A stretch of 64,000 nt of DNA from Schistosoma haematobium (GCF_000699445.3 NC_067195.1:87058569-87122568); one strand, 5' to 3'. Counted from the stretch's first letter, positions 20,756 through 32,908 are shown. The notes: a model not told the origin generated them from the sequence alone. Program-made: numbers and translations.

Positions 20756-21150
20756 GATCAAATCGTCAAATCAACTGTCAGAACAATATTAAATATTAAA
20801 AGCCAAATACGTAATTATTTGATAATGTAGGTGAATGCTACGAAACGAAAGATGTATTAAATGGAACGAAAGAAATAACCAACTGAACAAGTAAATAGAT
20901 GGATAGGAACATCTACCTTCTCCATCTTTTGTTCTTGTTTTATCTCTTATTATCTATGTGAATAAAAGAATATCTAGAATACAATTCTTAATTGTTCTTA
21001 TTTAAAGGTGTTAAAATACATGTTATTCTAGATGGCATTTCTTAATTTTAGATTTAAGAAATAGAAAAAGAACTCAGCTTTATTAGTTATATCATTCGTA
21101 GTCGGTTGTAATAACATTTGTCTACTCTATCCCTTTCTCTTTCTTCTAAT
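20756..21150. other. Unassigned sequence
   Basis: No feature is recognised in this AT-rich stretch. Confidence 0.5.
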
Positions 21151-21582
21151 GGTTGACTGGATTCTGAAGACTTCGACATCTGAGGGAATACAAAGGTTAG
21201 CTCAGAACCAATTAGACGATTTGGAAGTATTTGCAAGTATTTATAAATAGTTGTCTGCGCGAAATACCGAATGTCCGCTGTTGGCAGGATACCATCAGTA
21301 ACAGACTACTGTAGGACAGAACAAACCAGCTTCCAGTTGAAGAGGAAATTAAGAAAAGACGATGGAAATGGATAGAAAATATGTTACGTAAATCTCTAAC
21401 CTGGATTCGTGAAGGGAAGAGGAAAAATGGAAGGCCATAGAACACATTACATCGGGAAATAGAATCAAATATGAAAAGGATGAAAAACATCTGGAAACAA
21501 TTGGAAAGCATTGCCCAGGATAGGGTTGGATAGAAAGTCCTGATGGGCAGTCTATGCTCCTCGAAGACGTGTGGTAACAAGC

Positions 21583-21623
<41 letters not shown>

Positions 21624-21657
21624 GAAGGAAGGAAGGAAGGAAGGAAGGAAGGAAGTA
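21151..21657 (+). mobile_element. RTE/SR2-like element with internal deletion and expanded tail
   Basis: It starts in the reverse-transcriptase block ('gactggattctgaagacttc', 'tcagaaccaattagacgatt') and jumps directly to the C-terminal module ('gaagtatttgcaagtattta'), so the catalytic block is deleted. The 3' tail has expanded into about nine GTAA units and then GGAA units (21585-21657). Confidence 0.85.
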
Positions 21658-22345
21658 AATATCGATAATAATTATTTTTTCTCTTCAATTTTAAAAGAAA
21701 ATAAAACTTTGTTTTCTAATTTTCAAATGATCAAAAAGTTGTTTCTTTTTCTTCTTCTTCTTCTTCTTCTTTTTCTTTCTTTGCTTCTTCATTTTTTTCT
21801 GTAAAATTATTTTTCGATTTGTTCAAACTTCAATTGATTGTTCATTGTTTTTATTAATTACAATTCATTTGTTGTGATTCTTCTTCTTCTTCTTCTTCTT
21901 CTTATCATTTTGATTATTATTGTTATTATTATCATTTTACTTTTTACTTCTTTTTCTCACTCTTTTTCTTCTTTTTCTTCTTTTCTTTTTCTGATGAATT
22001 TCTCATTTTAATTTATTCCTCAAAAAGGGGATTGTCTTTATTGGATTTAATTAAAAGATAATGTACTATGCATGTATATAGTTAGTTAGTTGGATAGATA
22101 GATGGATAGATGGACATCGATTTAATTAATATTTGAATAATAATTATGAATAGGATTGACGGAATTTTCTTTTTTCTTTCTTTTGTTGTTGTTGTTGTTA
22201 TTGTTTGTTCTCTCTCTCTTATTCTCACTCTGGTCAAAATAACTTCATTAATTTAAATGAATCAAATTGGATAAATAAGAAGGAACTATGCTGGAATAAT
22301 AATTTTTGTATCAAAAGTGGGGGGTGGGTGAATATATTATAGTGA
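21658..22345. repeat. Pyrimidine-rich low-complexity region
   Basis: CTT/TTC tracts at about 21740-21785 and 21880-21903, and TTG repeats near 22184-22200. No gene. Confidence 0.75.
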
Positions 22346-22349
22346 TTGT

Positions 22350-22500
22350 AATGGTTGAGTTCATGAGTTAATTGAAGCTAGATTATCATGGAATAACTGG
22401 AAGCATTGGATGGCAATTTCATTCTATCGTGGGACTGTTTAGTAGTGCGCATCCACGAGTCCATCTCGTGATATTCGAATCCAGGACCTTTCTGATACTA
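22350..22500 (-). mobile_element. SINE-2 inverted 3' half
   Basis: Runs from the tail (gagttcatgagttaattgaa) through a mutated ribozyme (CTAAACA core) to the B box (cgtgatattcgaatccagga), then joins the 5' start of the plus unit at 'ttctgatactaatc'. The same junction is seen at 39842 and, less clearly, 63362. Confidence 0.8.
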
Positions 22501-22845
22501 ATCATTATATGGCTTCAAGAGGTGTTTCCTGGACATCTAGTGAGAAGCAATGACCACTGGAGTTCAACTGGGTCTGTTTATGAAATAGTAACTCACTGAA
22601 GACAATGGTGCATGTGTCACTCAATTTCGTGGATTAGTTGAAGTTAGAAATTAAAACCGTTAGATGCTGGCTTAGTGATCTTGAGGTTAAGCAATCGCGC
22701 CCGAACCCCGCGTACGGGATCGTAGATGTACACTATTGATAAGTCATATACTAGGACGAAATGGCAGTCTAGTGCTTCTATTTTTTCCATAGTGGTTAAG
22801 CTTCAATTGACTCATTAATTCAACCATTAAATTGTAACGTTTTTC
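22490..22845 (+). mobile_element. SINE-2 unit
   Basis: Leader (ggcttcaagaggtgtttcct ... gaaatagtaactcactgaag), A-box relative (ctggcttagtgatct), weakened B box and tail. The ribozyme core is mutated (attgataagtcatatactag). GAAA is retained. Confidence 0.8.
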
Positions 22846-23045
22846 TTGTAGATCATCTGGGATATGCCATTTGCCCATTGTAATTTAATCTGGAATAACT
22901 AAATTAGGTCAGTACGTTAAATTAATTTTTTAAAAAAAACACATCCGGCAATGTCGTTTTTCTTATTGTAATACTGACTTAAAAGTACCACTAAAGTAAC
23001 TGATATTAATAGTATTGTGAATAGTAGTAGTGTGACGAAGTGAAA

Positions 23046-23220
23046 ACAAGATGATGGATAGTGACTATCAATGGAATCCAGTTTGACAAGCGTTTTATCC
23101 TATTTTGGACTCGTCAGTTAGATGTACCTGCATCTCAGAGGTGATATTCACTTCAAGACTCGAACTCAGTACCATTCTCTTCCAACTCGATTGCGTTATC
23201 TATTTATCTACTTAGTCCTT
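23046..23220 (-). mobile_element. Smalpha 5' part with ribozyme
   Basis: On the minus strand it has the tRNA-like head (tagataaatagataacgcaa), the B-box region, CTGACGA (23117-23111) and stem II (GTCC/GGAT). The GAAA position reads AAAA, removing the essential G12, so the ribozyme should be inactive. The tail is absent. Confidence 0.83.
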
Positions 23221-23755
23221 TGTAATAACGATTGAGCTAATTATTATTAATACTGCTCCTTAAACAAATATCGATTAGTTTACAAGTAATATTGTACACC
23301 TTCTGTAAACTATTCTCTTTAGTTAGATCCAATGGAGCATATAGCCTCTTGTTTATATGAGTGTGTGAATAAGTGAATAAATAAGGGTTTTTATTAGTTA
23401 ATAAGTAGTTATGCTTCATCAACCAACCAACCACCCACCCAACCATCCACCAACCAACCCAAATACACATATATAAACATGTGGATACAAACAATACAAA
23501 AACAAACAATGAAGATACGTAATTTGCATTGAAAACATACGAAATAAGCCTAAGAAACATTTACGCAAAAGTTTTACAAATTCTAGGAAAAATTTGTTGT
23601 CTTTAATTATGCAAATTAAGCAACTGTATTATATTAAAGTATAAAACAATGGATCCATATTTTGTACACTGTGAACCGAATAACTACATCGATCTATATT
23701 TACGTAGTACTTAATCATCAGCCATCTTGAAATGATATTGTTAACTAATTTCAAC
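23221..23755. other. Unassigned sequence
   Basis: Contains an AACC/ACCC-rich patch (23418-23460) giving an artefactual Trp/Gly frame on the minus strand. No gene. Confidence 0.5.
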
Positions 23756-23759
23756 CAAG

Positions 23760-24045
23760 ACATAGTTGATTAGAGTCAGACAACCATGGAAAATCTGAAA
23801 ATACTAAACAGCCTTTTCGTCCATGACCTCGCTCGCCGGATTTGTACTCAGGATCTCGAGCGCGAACGATTAACTTCTAGACCAATGAGTTAGCATTTAA
23901 CAGTGTTAATATCTAACTTCAACTAATCCATGAAATTGTGGCACCGACTACTAATGTCTTCATTGAGTAATTGCATCACAACAGACAAGGTTTAATTCCA
24001 TTGGTCACGACTTTTCACTAGAACTCCAGGAAATACCATTTGATA
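23760..24045 (-). mobile_element. SINE-2 copy with ribozyme deleted
   Basis: Tail, head (gaccaatgagttagc) and full leader to 'aactccaggaaataccattt' are present. The region between stem I and the head ('gccttttcgtccatgacctc') shows that most of the ribozyme is lost. Confidence 0.75.
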
Positions 24046-24377
24046 AAGATTTAACAACATTGAAAAAGAGCGCTGATCATAATTTGTTGATCATATTCAT
24101 TTTTATTGAAGTGCAATCTTTATTATTGTTATGGAAACAAGATACTTACATAACCCCCAAGAGGGCTCGAACAGATGATTGTCAGATGTTAATAGTAAAG
24201 GTGTTAATTTAGATAAATAAATTGTGATAGAATTAATTTACATTTTGTCTTTTGAGTCAATTCATATTTGTCTTTTTTTCTTTTCTTTTACAAGTTCAAA
24301 AGTTCAACATCATTAGGTCTTCATTCTTAATATAAAATAAGTATGAATACTAATTACTTTAATAGTAAATTATATTA

Positions 24378-24690
24378 GATGTTCGTACCAAACGAAACGA
24401 AGACCTCAACATCTGAGGGAAAAAGCGTAATAGAATGGACAACTCAGAACCAGTTAAACGACTTGGACTTTACAGATGACCTAGCCATTCTATCGCATAC
24501 ACACGAACAAATGCAGACGGAGACAACCAGTGTAACAGCAGTCTCTGCATCGGTAGGCCTCAACATACACAAGGAGGAAAACTAAGATCCTCAAATACAA
24601 CACGGAGAACACTAGCCCAAACACACTTCGTGGCAAAACTCTGGAAGATGTGGAATCCTTCACGTACTTACAATCGATCAAGAATTGAAT
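24378..24690 (+). mobile_element. RTE/SR2-like reverse-transcriptase fragment
   Basis: The frame (379-aa class RT in the family) shows TSTSEGKSVIEWTTQNQLND, then LDFTDDLAILSHTHEQMQ, the catalytic xxDD block with Thr before the two aspartates, then SVGLNIHK, where an early stop ends the frame. The following bases continue the element in another frame to 'gtggaatccttcacgtactt'. Both ends are truncated. Confidence 0.88.
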
Positions 24691-25195
24691 AGTGACCGAT
24701 GTCATTTATTCCAACTCCCTATTAATTGTGTTCGAATCCGATTGATTAAACTGTAGTGTGATCTATAGTCTAAGTGATTCAGCATTGAGTACACTACACA
24801 TAATATTATGCAAATTTATCAATACTAAGAAACACTTGAAATACATGTAATTGGTCACTGCCTAGTAATGTTAGCTTACGTAAATGTTTCAGAAACATTA
24901 TGGAATACTGTACAGATGTTTTGAACATCTACAATATTTGTGTTATTTGTTCCATGAATCGTTTCACATTTGTAATTGTCACACTCTCTGCTTAGTTACA
25001 CCTGGTTAATAAACAATCAAACATGATGTCAGTCACTAATAGATAAAACATTAGATGTAGATAACATTATTTCATTAGTTACTAGTTGACAATATGTCAT
25101 CTGTTGTTGTGATTTCTTTTTAATGAAACATATAGTGTAGGTTACTATGTTAAGCCTATATAAAGTCTTCTAGCTTCTGAACAAGAAAATCTATT
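24691..25195. other. Unassigned sequence
   Basis: AT-rich. No repeat or gene is recognised. Confidence 0.5.
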
Positions 25196-25199
25196 CATT

Positions 25200-25410
25200 C
25201 TCCTCAAAGTATATTTTTACTTAGTTAATTATCATCCTTGACTGTTTTTATGTAAACGTATGTGTGCACGTTGCTTATCCTATTCATCATATGTCTGTAA
25301 CGTGTTCTTGTTCCGTTATAAAAATCACTTAACGCATGATTAAACTTAGTTAGCTCAGTCGCTTTCTCCACTTCACGTCATTTTGTTTCGTTCCTCTGAT
25401 TGTCTGTCCA
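25200..25410 (-). repeat. Interspersed repeat U2, minus strand
   Basis: Shares 'ccttgactgtttttatgtaa', 'tcctattcatcatatgtctg' and 'ctccacttcacgtcattttg' with minus-strand copies at 30985-31145 and, in reverse complement, with 30055-30390, 30655-30960 and 53935-54560. No coding is recognised. Confidence 0.65.
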
Positions 25411-25629
25411 GATCAATGACTGTACGAAATATACGTATTCAAAACATCCTATCTCGTATTGAACTTATTTAATTCCGTTATATTCACTAACACAAGTTAA
25501 GTTAATGATTATATACGTGAATAGTCATGATATATATTTTGACAACATTCATTCATACAATCTAATTTGAGTCAGATCTCGGATCACAAAACAGTAGGCT
25601 TTTCAATCATAAACAAACTTAATGTTTCA

Positions 25630-25885
25630 AAGTTAATATTTGAGATCATGAGTCAATTGAAGTTAGACCACCATGGAAAACGCGGAAGCACTGAACGGTC
25701 GTCTCGTTCCATTTCGGGACTCCACAGCAGTGTACATCCACGATCCTGCCACGCGAGATTCGAACTCAGCGCGCTAGCGCTTAAATTCTAGACCACTGAG
25801 CCAGCATCCACCGGTGTTAATTTCTAACTTCAACTAATCCACGAAATTGGATGATACATCCACCATTACCTTCAGTGAGTTACTA
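25630..25885 (-). mobile_element. SINE-2 copy
   Basis: Well-preserved tail, B box (gcgagattcgaactcagc on +) and A box (gaccactgagccagc). The ribozyme core is CTGTGGA with GAGA, so it is inactive. Confidence 0.83.
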
Positions 25886-26034
25886 TATCACTGTGATATT
25901 GACAAAACCCGTTCTGATATTAATGTTTGAAGTCTAGTGTATATACACATATATAGTTTAATATCAACTATATGAAATCATTCACTTTGATAAAAAATCA
26001 CTTAGATCATTTCTTCACTTATAAGGTGTAAACA

Positions 26035-26039
<5 letters not shown>

Positions 26040-26084
<45 letters not shown>
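26040..26084. repeat. (TA)n microsatellite
   Basis: TA run of about 45 bp. A CT-rich tract (CTCTCTCC type) follows at 26215-26257. Confidence 0.95.
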
Positions 26085-26092
<8 letters not shown>

Positions 26093-26257
26093 TTACTCCT
26101 TAGAAACAACACAACAATATCTCTACAGGAAACACTTATTTAATTTTACCTTATAGATGTATATATAAATGCAGGAAATGTGACTCCGTAGATTTCCTGT
26201 CCTAAAAAATGACAATCTCTCTCTCTCCCTCTCTCCCTCTCCCTCGCTCTCTATCTC

Positions 26258-26543
26258 TATGTTAATAGGCCCCTTCATTCATTGTATAAATCACTTATAT
26301 CATTCGTAGATGAATATTATTTTAATTTCTATGATTAAATCTTAATAAAAAAAGTTGAGCTAAACGGAACAAATTGTGTTTTACTTTTTATTTTCTACCT
26401 CTATCATTAACAAAGAAAAGAAAAGAAACACTTCAGATAATCACAGTTACTATTAATCTGATCTAAAATGATTCAATGATGTTCATAGATGATGATTGTT
26501 AGATAATTTAGCCTTTAGTTTCATTTCTACGGGTTCATATTGT
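26258..26543. other. Unassigned AT-rich sequence
   Basis: Nothing is recognised. Confidence 0.5.
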
Positions 26544-26821
<278 letters not shown>

Positions 26822-26919
26822 CATTAGTGTGAAGACAATAATTTTTAACACCGTGTATATCTTCATTTTAATTGTACCAAGAAAGATTAGCTCCGTTATC
26901 AACTAAAGTCTCAACTATT

Positions 26920-27150
26920 GATTTGTATGCCGGCTCAGTGGTCTAATTATTAAGGGTTTGTGCGCGAAACCTAAGTTTCTGAATTCGAATTTCGCAAGCG
27001 GTGTCATGGATATGCAATTCTCAAGAGTCTCATACTAGGACAGGATGGTCGTCCAGTGCTTCTAGGTTTTCCATGGTGCTCTAGCTTTAACTGACTCATG
27101 AGTTCAATTATTAAATCAATAAAATCTCCACAAAACCCCCTTCTGATACT
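26920..27150 (+). mobile_element. SINE-2 copy
   Basis: A box (gccggctcagtggtct), B-box relative and complete tail ending 'aaacccccttctgatactaa'. The ribozyme is mutated (CTCAAGA, GGAT in place of GAAA). Confidence 0.8.
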
Positions 27151-27389
27151 AATTAAACAATTTTCATGTAAAAGTATCTTACTTATCAGGCTACTGATTA
27201 CATGGTAGTCAAGTTTCGCAGATCAGAATGCAATAACTATTAAATGGTCCTTATGTTTAAGATTTACATTCATGAGGTCTCTATTTTGATATAATGAAGC
27301 ATGTACGAATCATGCAAAAATATAATGTTATATATTTATGTCACTTATTTATCATTCCTTTGAATTATAACCTTCTTAAAACTTTAACG

Positions 27390-27510
27390 GTCGAATTCAT
27401 CAGCCGGCTTAAGCTAGACCATCATGGAACATATGAGAGCAATGGATGGCCGTTTCCTACCAGTACGGTACTCCTCATCAGTGCGCACTCACAACCTGGC
27501 TAGTAGGTGT
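27390..27510 (-). mobile_element. SINE-2 3' half, minus strand
   Basis: Tail and ribozyme remnant only. 'ctcctcatcagtgcgcactc' on + shows the core disrupted. Confidence 0.7.
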
Positions 27511-27805
27511 ATATATATATATAAACTACATTTAAGACTAAGCAACGAAAATCACTATAGATTTGAATGAGAACACTTGTGTAGAAACAGAATACAGTTA
27601 TGTGTTCTTTGAAAATGAAAACAGTGAGACCTTCAGGTGTTCAGCGTTCTTCTTTCTACTGTATACTTTAAATTTTCAATGAATGAATGTGATACATGAA
27701 CGTCAAAGTATAATCTTACATAAGTCATTAAACATTTACAGTAATGTTGACCGTAAAAGCTAATACATTGATCATGAGAATTTTTACATAACATTCTGTT
27801 TATAT

Positions 27806-28110
27806 TCACTTGGTATTGTTTATTTGAATCTTCGCATCGATATTTATGATTGCAATTGTTCAGTCTGATATTGGCATATATGCATCTTGTGTAGATTGGC
27901 TTGATATTGTCTTAAGTCATAAGCATTCTAAGCAAAGATTAATAGTGGCTAGTAGTGGAATTCAGGACAAGTGTTTCATCCTATATAGGAGTCGTCAACT
28001 GGATATGCCTGCATCTGACAGTTGATATTCAATATGGGACTCGAACCCAGTACTGTTCACTTCAAACGATATCACATTATCCACTTAGCTACTGAGTCCT
28101 GACACTTGTG
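27806..28110 (-). mobile_element. Smalpha, full-length minus copy
   Basis: The order on the minus strand is head (tagctaagtggataat), B box (gggttcgagtcccatatt), ribozyme region (28000-27961) and tail to 'caaataaacaataccaagtg'. The ribozyme has TTGACGA (first core base C to T), stem II CTCC/GGAT, GAAA and GTC at its end. The C3 change breaks a core base pair, so activity is doubtful. Confidence 0.88.
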
Positions 28111-28114
28111 GATT

Positions 28115-28250
28115 AGGTTAATACTGGAGTGATCTACACAGGATGCACATATGCCAAAAAGAGACTGATCGATTGCAGTCCTAAACAACAATGAGGAGAT
28201 TCAAACAAACATTACAACATGAATTTACACTTCACCCCATTGCATAAGCA
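28115..28250 (+). mobile_element. Smalpha tail fragment
   Basis: 'acacaggatgcacatatgcc' through 'attgcataagcaagtg', directly preceding the next head. It marks a head-to-tail unit junction. Confidence 0.8.
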
Positions 28251-28435
28251 AGTGATTATCATGACTCAGTAGCTAAATGGATAATGCGGTGGCGTTTCGA
28301 TATAGAGTTCAAGTTTCAAATTGAACATAAACTCTGAGATACAGGTACATTCAACTGACGAATCACAAACCGTTTGAAACACGCATTCATAATTCCACTG
28401 CTAACCAACATCCATCTTTGTTTATAATATAATCT
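28251..28435 (+). mobile_element. Smalpha 5' part with ribozyme
   Basis: Head (gactcagtagctaaatggat), then CTGACGA (28355-28361) and GAAA (28376-28379). Stem II and stem I are no longer complementary. It ends after 'ctaaccaacatccatctttg', where the tail should continue. Confidence 0.82.
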
Positions 28436-29085
28436 TTGGAGAATTTGTCATGCAACTAGTAGATCATTGTTTAGAATAAGACCCTTCTATTTTTAACCCT
28501 GTGATAATATCAATACTAGCTAACACAAACACAAACACACACATACATACATACAAAACAATATAGTTCAAACATGATAACATAAACTAAAAAGAAGTTA
28601 AACTAATAAACAAAATGAGTTTTAGAAACAAACAAACAAACAAACATTCTCTCAACAGCAACTATCATTTCCACATGATTTGAATTCAACTTTATAAAAC
28701 ATGAAACATGAAATCTCTATGCCCATAATGGATTCCTTATGGTTTGTATTATGTGTTTGAATGATCAGTGAATTTGCATAAATCATCATCATCATCATCA
28801 TCAATTTAGTAGTATATTAAAAAAGTAATATATAACGATACATGAAAGTAAACCATAAAAGTAGGGTTATATTCATATATATCAATAAGTTTCATAGATG
28901 TCCTTGGAACAGACATACACAAATACACACATACATGCCTATATAAATATATATATATCTACTTAAACGAAGGTCCTCCAAGGTATATTGAGTTAAGCAT
29001 AGTTTCATTCTATTTTACAATTTCTTCTCATCAATAATTATTCATCATACAAAACAAAAAGTCAGAATATATTGACTAATATCAG
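28436..29085. repeat. AT-rich low-complexity sequence
   Basis: CACA/CATA tracts (28517-28550, 28918-28940), AAAC repeats (28625-28645), CAT repeats (28785-28802) and TATA tracts. No gene. Confidence 0.65.
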
Positions 29086-29089
29086 TATA

Positions 29090-29215
29090 GAGATCGTGGA
29101 TATGCACTCCTGAAGAGTCCTACAATAGGACGAAATGACTGTTCAGTGTTTCCAGGTCGTCTAACATCAATATGTTCATGATCTCAATCAAAAATATGGT
29201 AAAGAATAATTCTTT
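29090..29215 (+). mobile_element. SINE-2 3' half
   Basis: Begins just before the ribozyme ('gatcgtggatatgcactcct') and runs into a shortened tail. The head is missing. Confidence 0.78.
29104..29149 (+). ncRNA. Hammerhead of SINE-2, near-intact
   Basis: Core CTGAAGA (29110-29116); stem II GTCC/GGAC perfect around TACAATA; GAAA (29132-29135); short stem III (ATGACTGT); cleavable GTT ending at 29143. Stem I GCACT/AGTGT pairs, apart from a C-C mismatch right beside the core, which may impair it. Confidence 0.62.
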
Positions 29216-29329
29216 AGATGACAGTATGATTTTGAAGTCACATTTTTAATCAATAATCAGGGTTTTTATCAGTCAAAATATTTTGCAATCAATATAATGA
29301 ACATCCGAGTGGGGTTGTGGAGACTATTA

Positions 29330-29480
29330 AGTTTTTGATCGAGATCATGAGCCGATTGATGTTAGATCACCGTTAAAAACCCAAAAGCACTGGACGACCG
29401 TTTCATCCTATTGTGGGATTCCCCAGAAGTGCACATCCGCGATCCCGTTCACGGGATTCGAACCCAGGGATTTTGATCTT
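29330..29480 (-). mobile_element. SINE-2 inverted 3' half
   Basis: Tail, ribozyme and B box (cgggattcgaacccaggga). The ribozyme core is CTGGGGA (A6 to G) with GAAA and stems kept. Joined to the leader of the next unit. Confidence 0.8.
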
Positions 29481-29610
29481 GTGTTAGTTAGACATTAACA
29501 CCGTTAGATGCCGGCTCAGTGGTCCAAGGGTTCAGCGTTTGCACCCAAAACCGAAGGTCCTGAGTTCGAATTCCGCGAGCGGGAGCGTGGGTGCGCACTA
29601 CTGAAGTAAC
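29480..29610 (+). mobile_element. SINE-2 head, truncated before the ribozyme
   Basis: 'gttagacattaacaccgtta', a good A box (gccggctcagtggtcc) and B box (gagttcgaattccgcg). It ends at 'gcgcactactgaagtaac', inside the ribozyme. Confidence 0.8.
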
Positions 29611-30050
29611 AAAATCAATAAATGTTTAATGTTTTTAGGGAACTTATTGGGATTTTCATAGCTAGTTGATACATTAATCTGAGTGCAAATATATCTTCAC
29701 TTCTCAAAATTAATAAACCATAGTTGTTATCCAATTACACAATGAAAGTTAAATTACATAACATATCCAATACTTCAACTACCTATTCAATATATTTTTT
29801 ACAATGAATAGTAAAATCAAGTGGACTCTTTTAGGATCACCCCTCCTCATACATAATAACTGAATGGGTAAACTTAATCGTTTTTAATGTATCTAGTTTT
29901 ATATAACTTGCATTTTGATTAATCAATAATGGGAGGTGGCTAGGAGGGGGGTAAAGCTTTAAGAGATTATTTTACGGTCATTCAAGGTCATATTGGTTTA
30001 TTGCAGTTACACCTTAGTTGCTAGTTGATAAACTTAAAAAAAATGAATTT
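29611..30050. other. Unassigned AT-rich sequence
   Basis: Nothing is recognised. Confidence 0.5.
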
Positions 30051-30054
30051 AAAT

Positions 30055-30400
30055 GGAAAACAAAATCAACATTGATTCAGACAAATGATCGGAGAAACGA
30101 AGCGAACAAAGGGAAGTGAAGAGAGAGAGAGAGAGAAGCGAAATGATGCGCCAACTTGATTTCATCAGGCGTTCATCGATATTTATAGTCGAAGAGTAAT
30201 GAGTTACCGACATGTGATGAGTAAGATAAGAAATGCACATACATACGTTTACATAAAAACATTGAAAGTCGATAAGTGAATAAATGACAGGTTAAAAATA
30301 TGACTTCAGAAGAATGGATAAATTGGTTTGTCCAGCAGTTAGAATGAGCTATGTGGGCTCAACATAAGACCAGCCATTACATACTCTCCTCCAAAGACAT
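30055..30400 (+). repeat. Interspersed repeat U2
   Basis: Shares 'cagacaaatgatcggagaaa', the 'atatttatagtcgaagagta' block and 'ctatgtgggctcaacataag' with the copies at 30655 and 53935-54560. It contains a GA run (30121-30135). Confidence 0.65.
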
Positions 30401-30654
30401 CAATCTTGTCTACGAGTTCATTAGGCGAACTGTTCATGAAGAGCCAATAGTTCTGATGAAACATCTGTTCAACTATTCTTAGTTCTTGACAATGGCCCAG
30501 TATCTGACTCTAATTAGATTGTCTGATGATTGTTATTGAAATAGAAATCCTGGCTACCCCAATATATAATCATCGACTTAAATCGAGTCCAGTGAATAAC
30601 AGAATTAAATCAGTCAAATAATGTGATAGATTTTGAATACGCATATTTTATACA

Positions 30655-31145
30655 GAAGTTGATCCAGACAAACGATTAGAGGAATGAAGCGATTAAGAGA
30701 GAGCAATGTAGAACGAAATGCTACGCAGTGGAGAAAACGAGTGAGCCAACTCGATTTAATCATGCTTTAATCGATATTTATGGCCGAACAACAAATCAGT
30801 TGAGGACACGTCATGAATATGGTGAGTAATTAACACACATAAACTAGTATATAAGCATTCAAGGTTAATAGGTAACTCGTAGGCAAGATCGATGTCTTTG
30901 GTGGAGAGTTTGTAGTGTCTGCTCCTTGGTCGAGCCGAAATAGCTTATTCTAGCTCCCGGTCAGGCCAATCCATTCATTCTTCTTGAGTCACGTTTTGAC
31001 CTTATTAATTATTCACTTATCAACCTTGACTGTCTTTATAGTAGCGTATGTTCATGTACTTCTTATTCTATTCATCACATGTCTGTTCGGCCACAAATAT
31101 CAATTAACGCTTGATGAAATCGGGTTGGCTCACATGCCTTCTCCA
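30655..31145. repeat. U2 copies in inverted arrangement
   Basis: Plus copy 30655-30960 ('cagacaaacgattagaggaa', 'tcgatatttatggccgaaca') and minus copy 30985-31145 ('tcaccttgactgtctttat'-like, 'ttctccactgcgc' on +) face away from each other. No coding. Confidence 0.65.
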
Positions 31146-31149
31146 CTGC

Positions 31150-31262
31150 GCATGAACGTCAAGACAGTTCTACTGTACGAAGTTGAAACTTGGAGAACTT
31201 CTAAAAGAATCATCAAGACGGTATAAGTATTTGAAAATAGTTGTCTGCGTAAGATACTCAAC
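31150..31262 (+). mobile_element. RTE/SR2-like sliver
   Basis: 'aagacagttctactgtacga' to 'gcgtaagatactcaacatcc'. A short interior piece of the C-terminal module (VKTVLLYEVETWRTS frame). Confidence 0.8.
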
Positions 31263-31264
31263 AT

Positions 31265-31465
31265 CCATTTAGGCCTGCAATTGACCAGTCAATTATTGGC
31301 ATATGTGTATCCAACAAGCGTTGTCTCAGAATTGTCTTGATTCACAAGCATTCTAAGGAAAGATGGATAGTGTCTAGCAGTGGAATCCATGATGTGCGTT
31401 TCGTTTTATTTGAGAATCGTCAGCTGGATGTATCTGCATTAGTGCTTGAAGTCACTAACTTCTAC
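31265..31465 (-). mobile_element. Smalpha fragment with ribozyme, minus strand
   Basis: Tail and ribozyme region. CTGACGA (31423-31417), GAAA and cleavage ATC are present. Stem II is eroded and stem I has a mismatch beside the cleavage site. The head is missing. Confidence 0.82.
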
Positions 31466-31484
31466 TCTTAGCCATTTTGGCAGA

Positions 31485-31820
31485 AACAGACTACTTGTTT
31501 GGGGTTCGCGTGATTATCGTAACCAGTGGTTTGAGACCTTGTGTGACATGGCTCAGAATCGATCACAATGGTGTGGGTGTACACACTCTCTGTCTTGCGT
31601 TAAACCATGACATGAGAATTACTTTATATCTTTCTTTCTACGAACCGATTTTTTCTTCCTGTATTATATCCTTATATGCAATCTTTCTTTTATATATTAC
31701 CACGATTGAAGTAACTACTTCTATGAATTCAGTGTTCATGTTGTTGTGCTAATAAGGTATGGAAACTTGGATCGATGTATCTGTGTGCCTGATCCTACGT
31801 TGTAGCTAACTAACTATCGG
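31485..31820 (+). mobile_element. Non-LTR retrotransposon (second family), 3' end
   Basis: 'gtgattatcgtaaccagtgg', 'gacatggctcagaatcgatc', the untranslated end ('ctatgaattcagtgttcatg') and 'tgatcctacgttgtagctaa'. Matches 53989-54303 and the reverse complement of 4440-4680. Confidence 0.8.
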
Positions 31821-32226
31821 TTACCATTGTTTTAAATGATGACACAATAGTGTACACTGTAATACATATACTAAACTAGTTCAAGTTAAGCACACCAAAA
31901 CAATAACGATCCAACATATTTCGTGAACGGTGATTTCCTTAAACATTAATTACTATGAAAGTCATCAATTAGTGTAGCTTAGAAATGTCTTCATTGAACT
32001 AAAATGAAATACTTTTTTTAGATTTTTTTGAAATTGAATTCTCATAACGTTCATTCTCTTCTTCTTTTTCTTCTTCTCCTTCTTCTTCTTCTTCTTAATT
32101 TTTTTTTGGCAGTTCCTTTTTTTTATATTTTTGCTTCGTCACTACTTATAGTAATATCAAGAAAAAAAACGTCTGTTTACATAGTTACCTACAGTTGAAC
32201 AAGATGTAGTTAAAGAAGGAGTAATG

Positions 32227-32260
<34 letters not shown>

Positions 32261-32615
32261 AAGAAGAGGAAGATACTATTCCATTCAAATCGTTAGCATT
32301 TGGTTACCATTAGTAACGGTTCATATTCTTTTTTTGTTTTAGCTTAGAAACTTGATGTGTGTATTTGTTGTTGTTGTTGTTGTCAGGAGAAAAAAAGGAA
32401 CGGTAATATAAATCTATGTCATATTAAGAACAAGTGGATTATCTTTCGTTTTTGTATTTTAAATGAATATTGATCTTATACCATGCCAATAATAAGAGCA
32501 ACTTTAACTAGAATAATGAAAACATTAATCATAAAGGTGATGGTAATGGTTAGACTGTCAAAATTGATATCTTAAAGGAAAGCTTTAGAATAATGATCAA
32601 TTCCTTGGGATATAT
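31821..32615. repeat. AT-rich region with TTC and AGT tracts
   Basis: CTT-type tract at 32058-32095, (AGT/TAG)n at 32226-32262 and (TTG)n at 32368-32383. No gene is recognised. Confidence 0.65.
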
Positions 32616-32619
32616 ATTC

Positions 32620-32908
32620 AGTGAGACTATAATTTATGGACAACTTTTGGGCGACACTAAACTGACCTTGAAAGTGTCCACCTAGTAACTAAGATCGAAT
32701 GAAGGTTATAAACTATTGTGAGGAATTGGAGTTATGATTTACAAATGATGGTTAAGGTTAGGAATTAGATTTAGGGTTCCCACCACGAACTAACATCAAC
32801 TATAATGTCAAAATGGTATTCTACTCAATGAATGGATGAATTTCACGCCAAAATCTGAGACCCATTATCTTATACGTGATTGGTTCATCCATAAATTATA
32901 GTCTCGCC
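32620..32908 (-). mobile_element. MITE-A, about 290 bp with terminal inverted repeats
   Basis: The termini agtgagactataatttatgg and ccataaattatagtctcgcc are inverted repeats of about 20 bp. The interior contains 'ggaattagatttagggtt' and 'ggttaaggttagg'. Same family as 36468-36757, 45089-45384 and 51588-51867. No coding and no clear target duplication at this copy. Confidence 0.8.

Noticed and set aside
23237..23560. 107-codon frame with a Trp/Gly-rich segment
   Set aside because: The Trp/Gly run comes from an AACC/ACCC simple repeat; the rest is AT-rich chance sequence.
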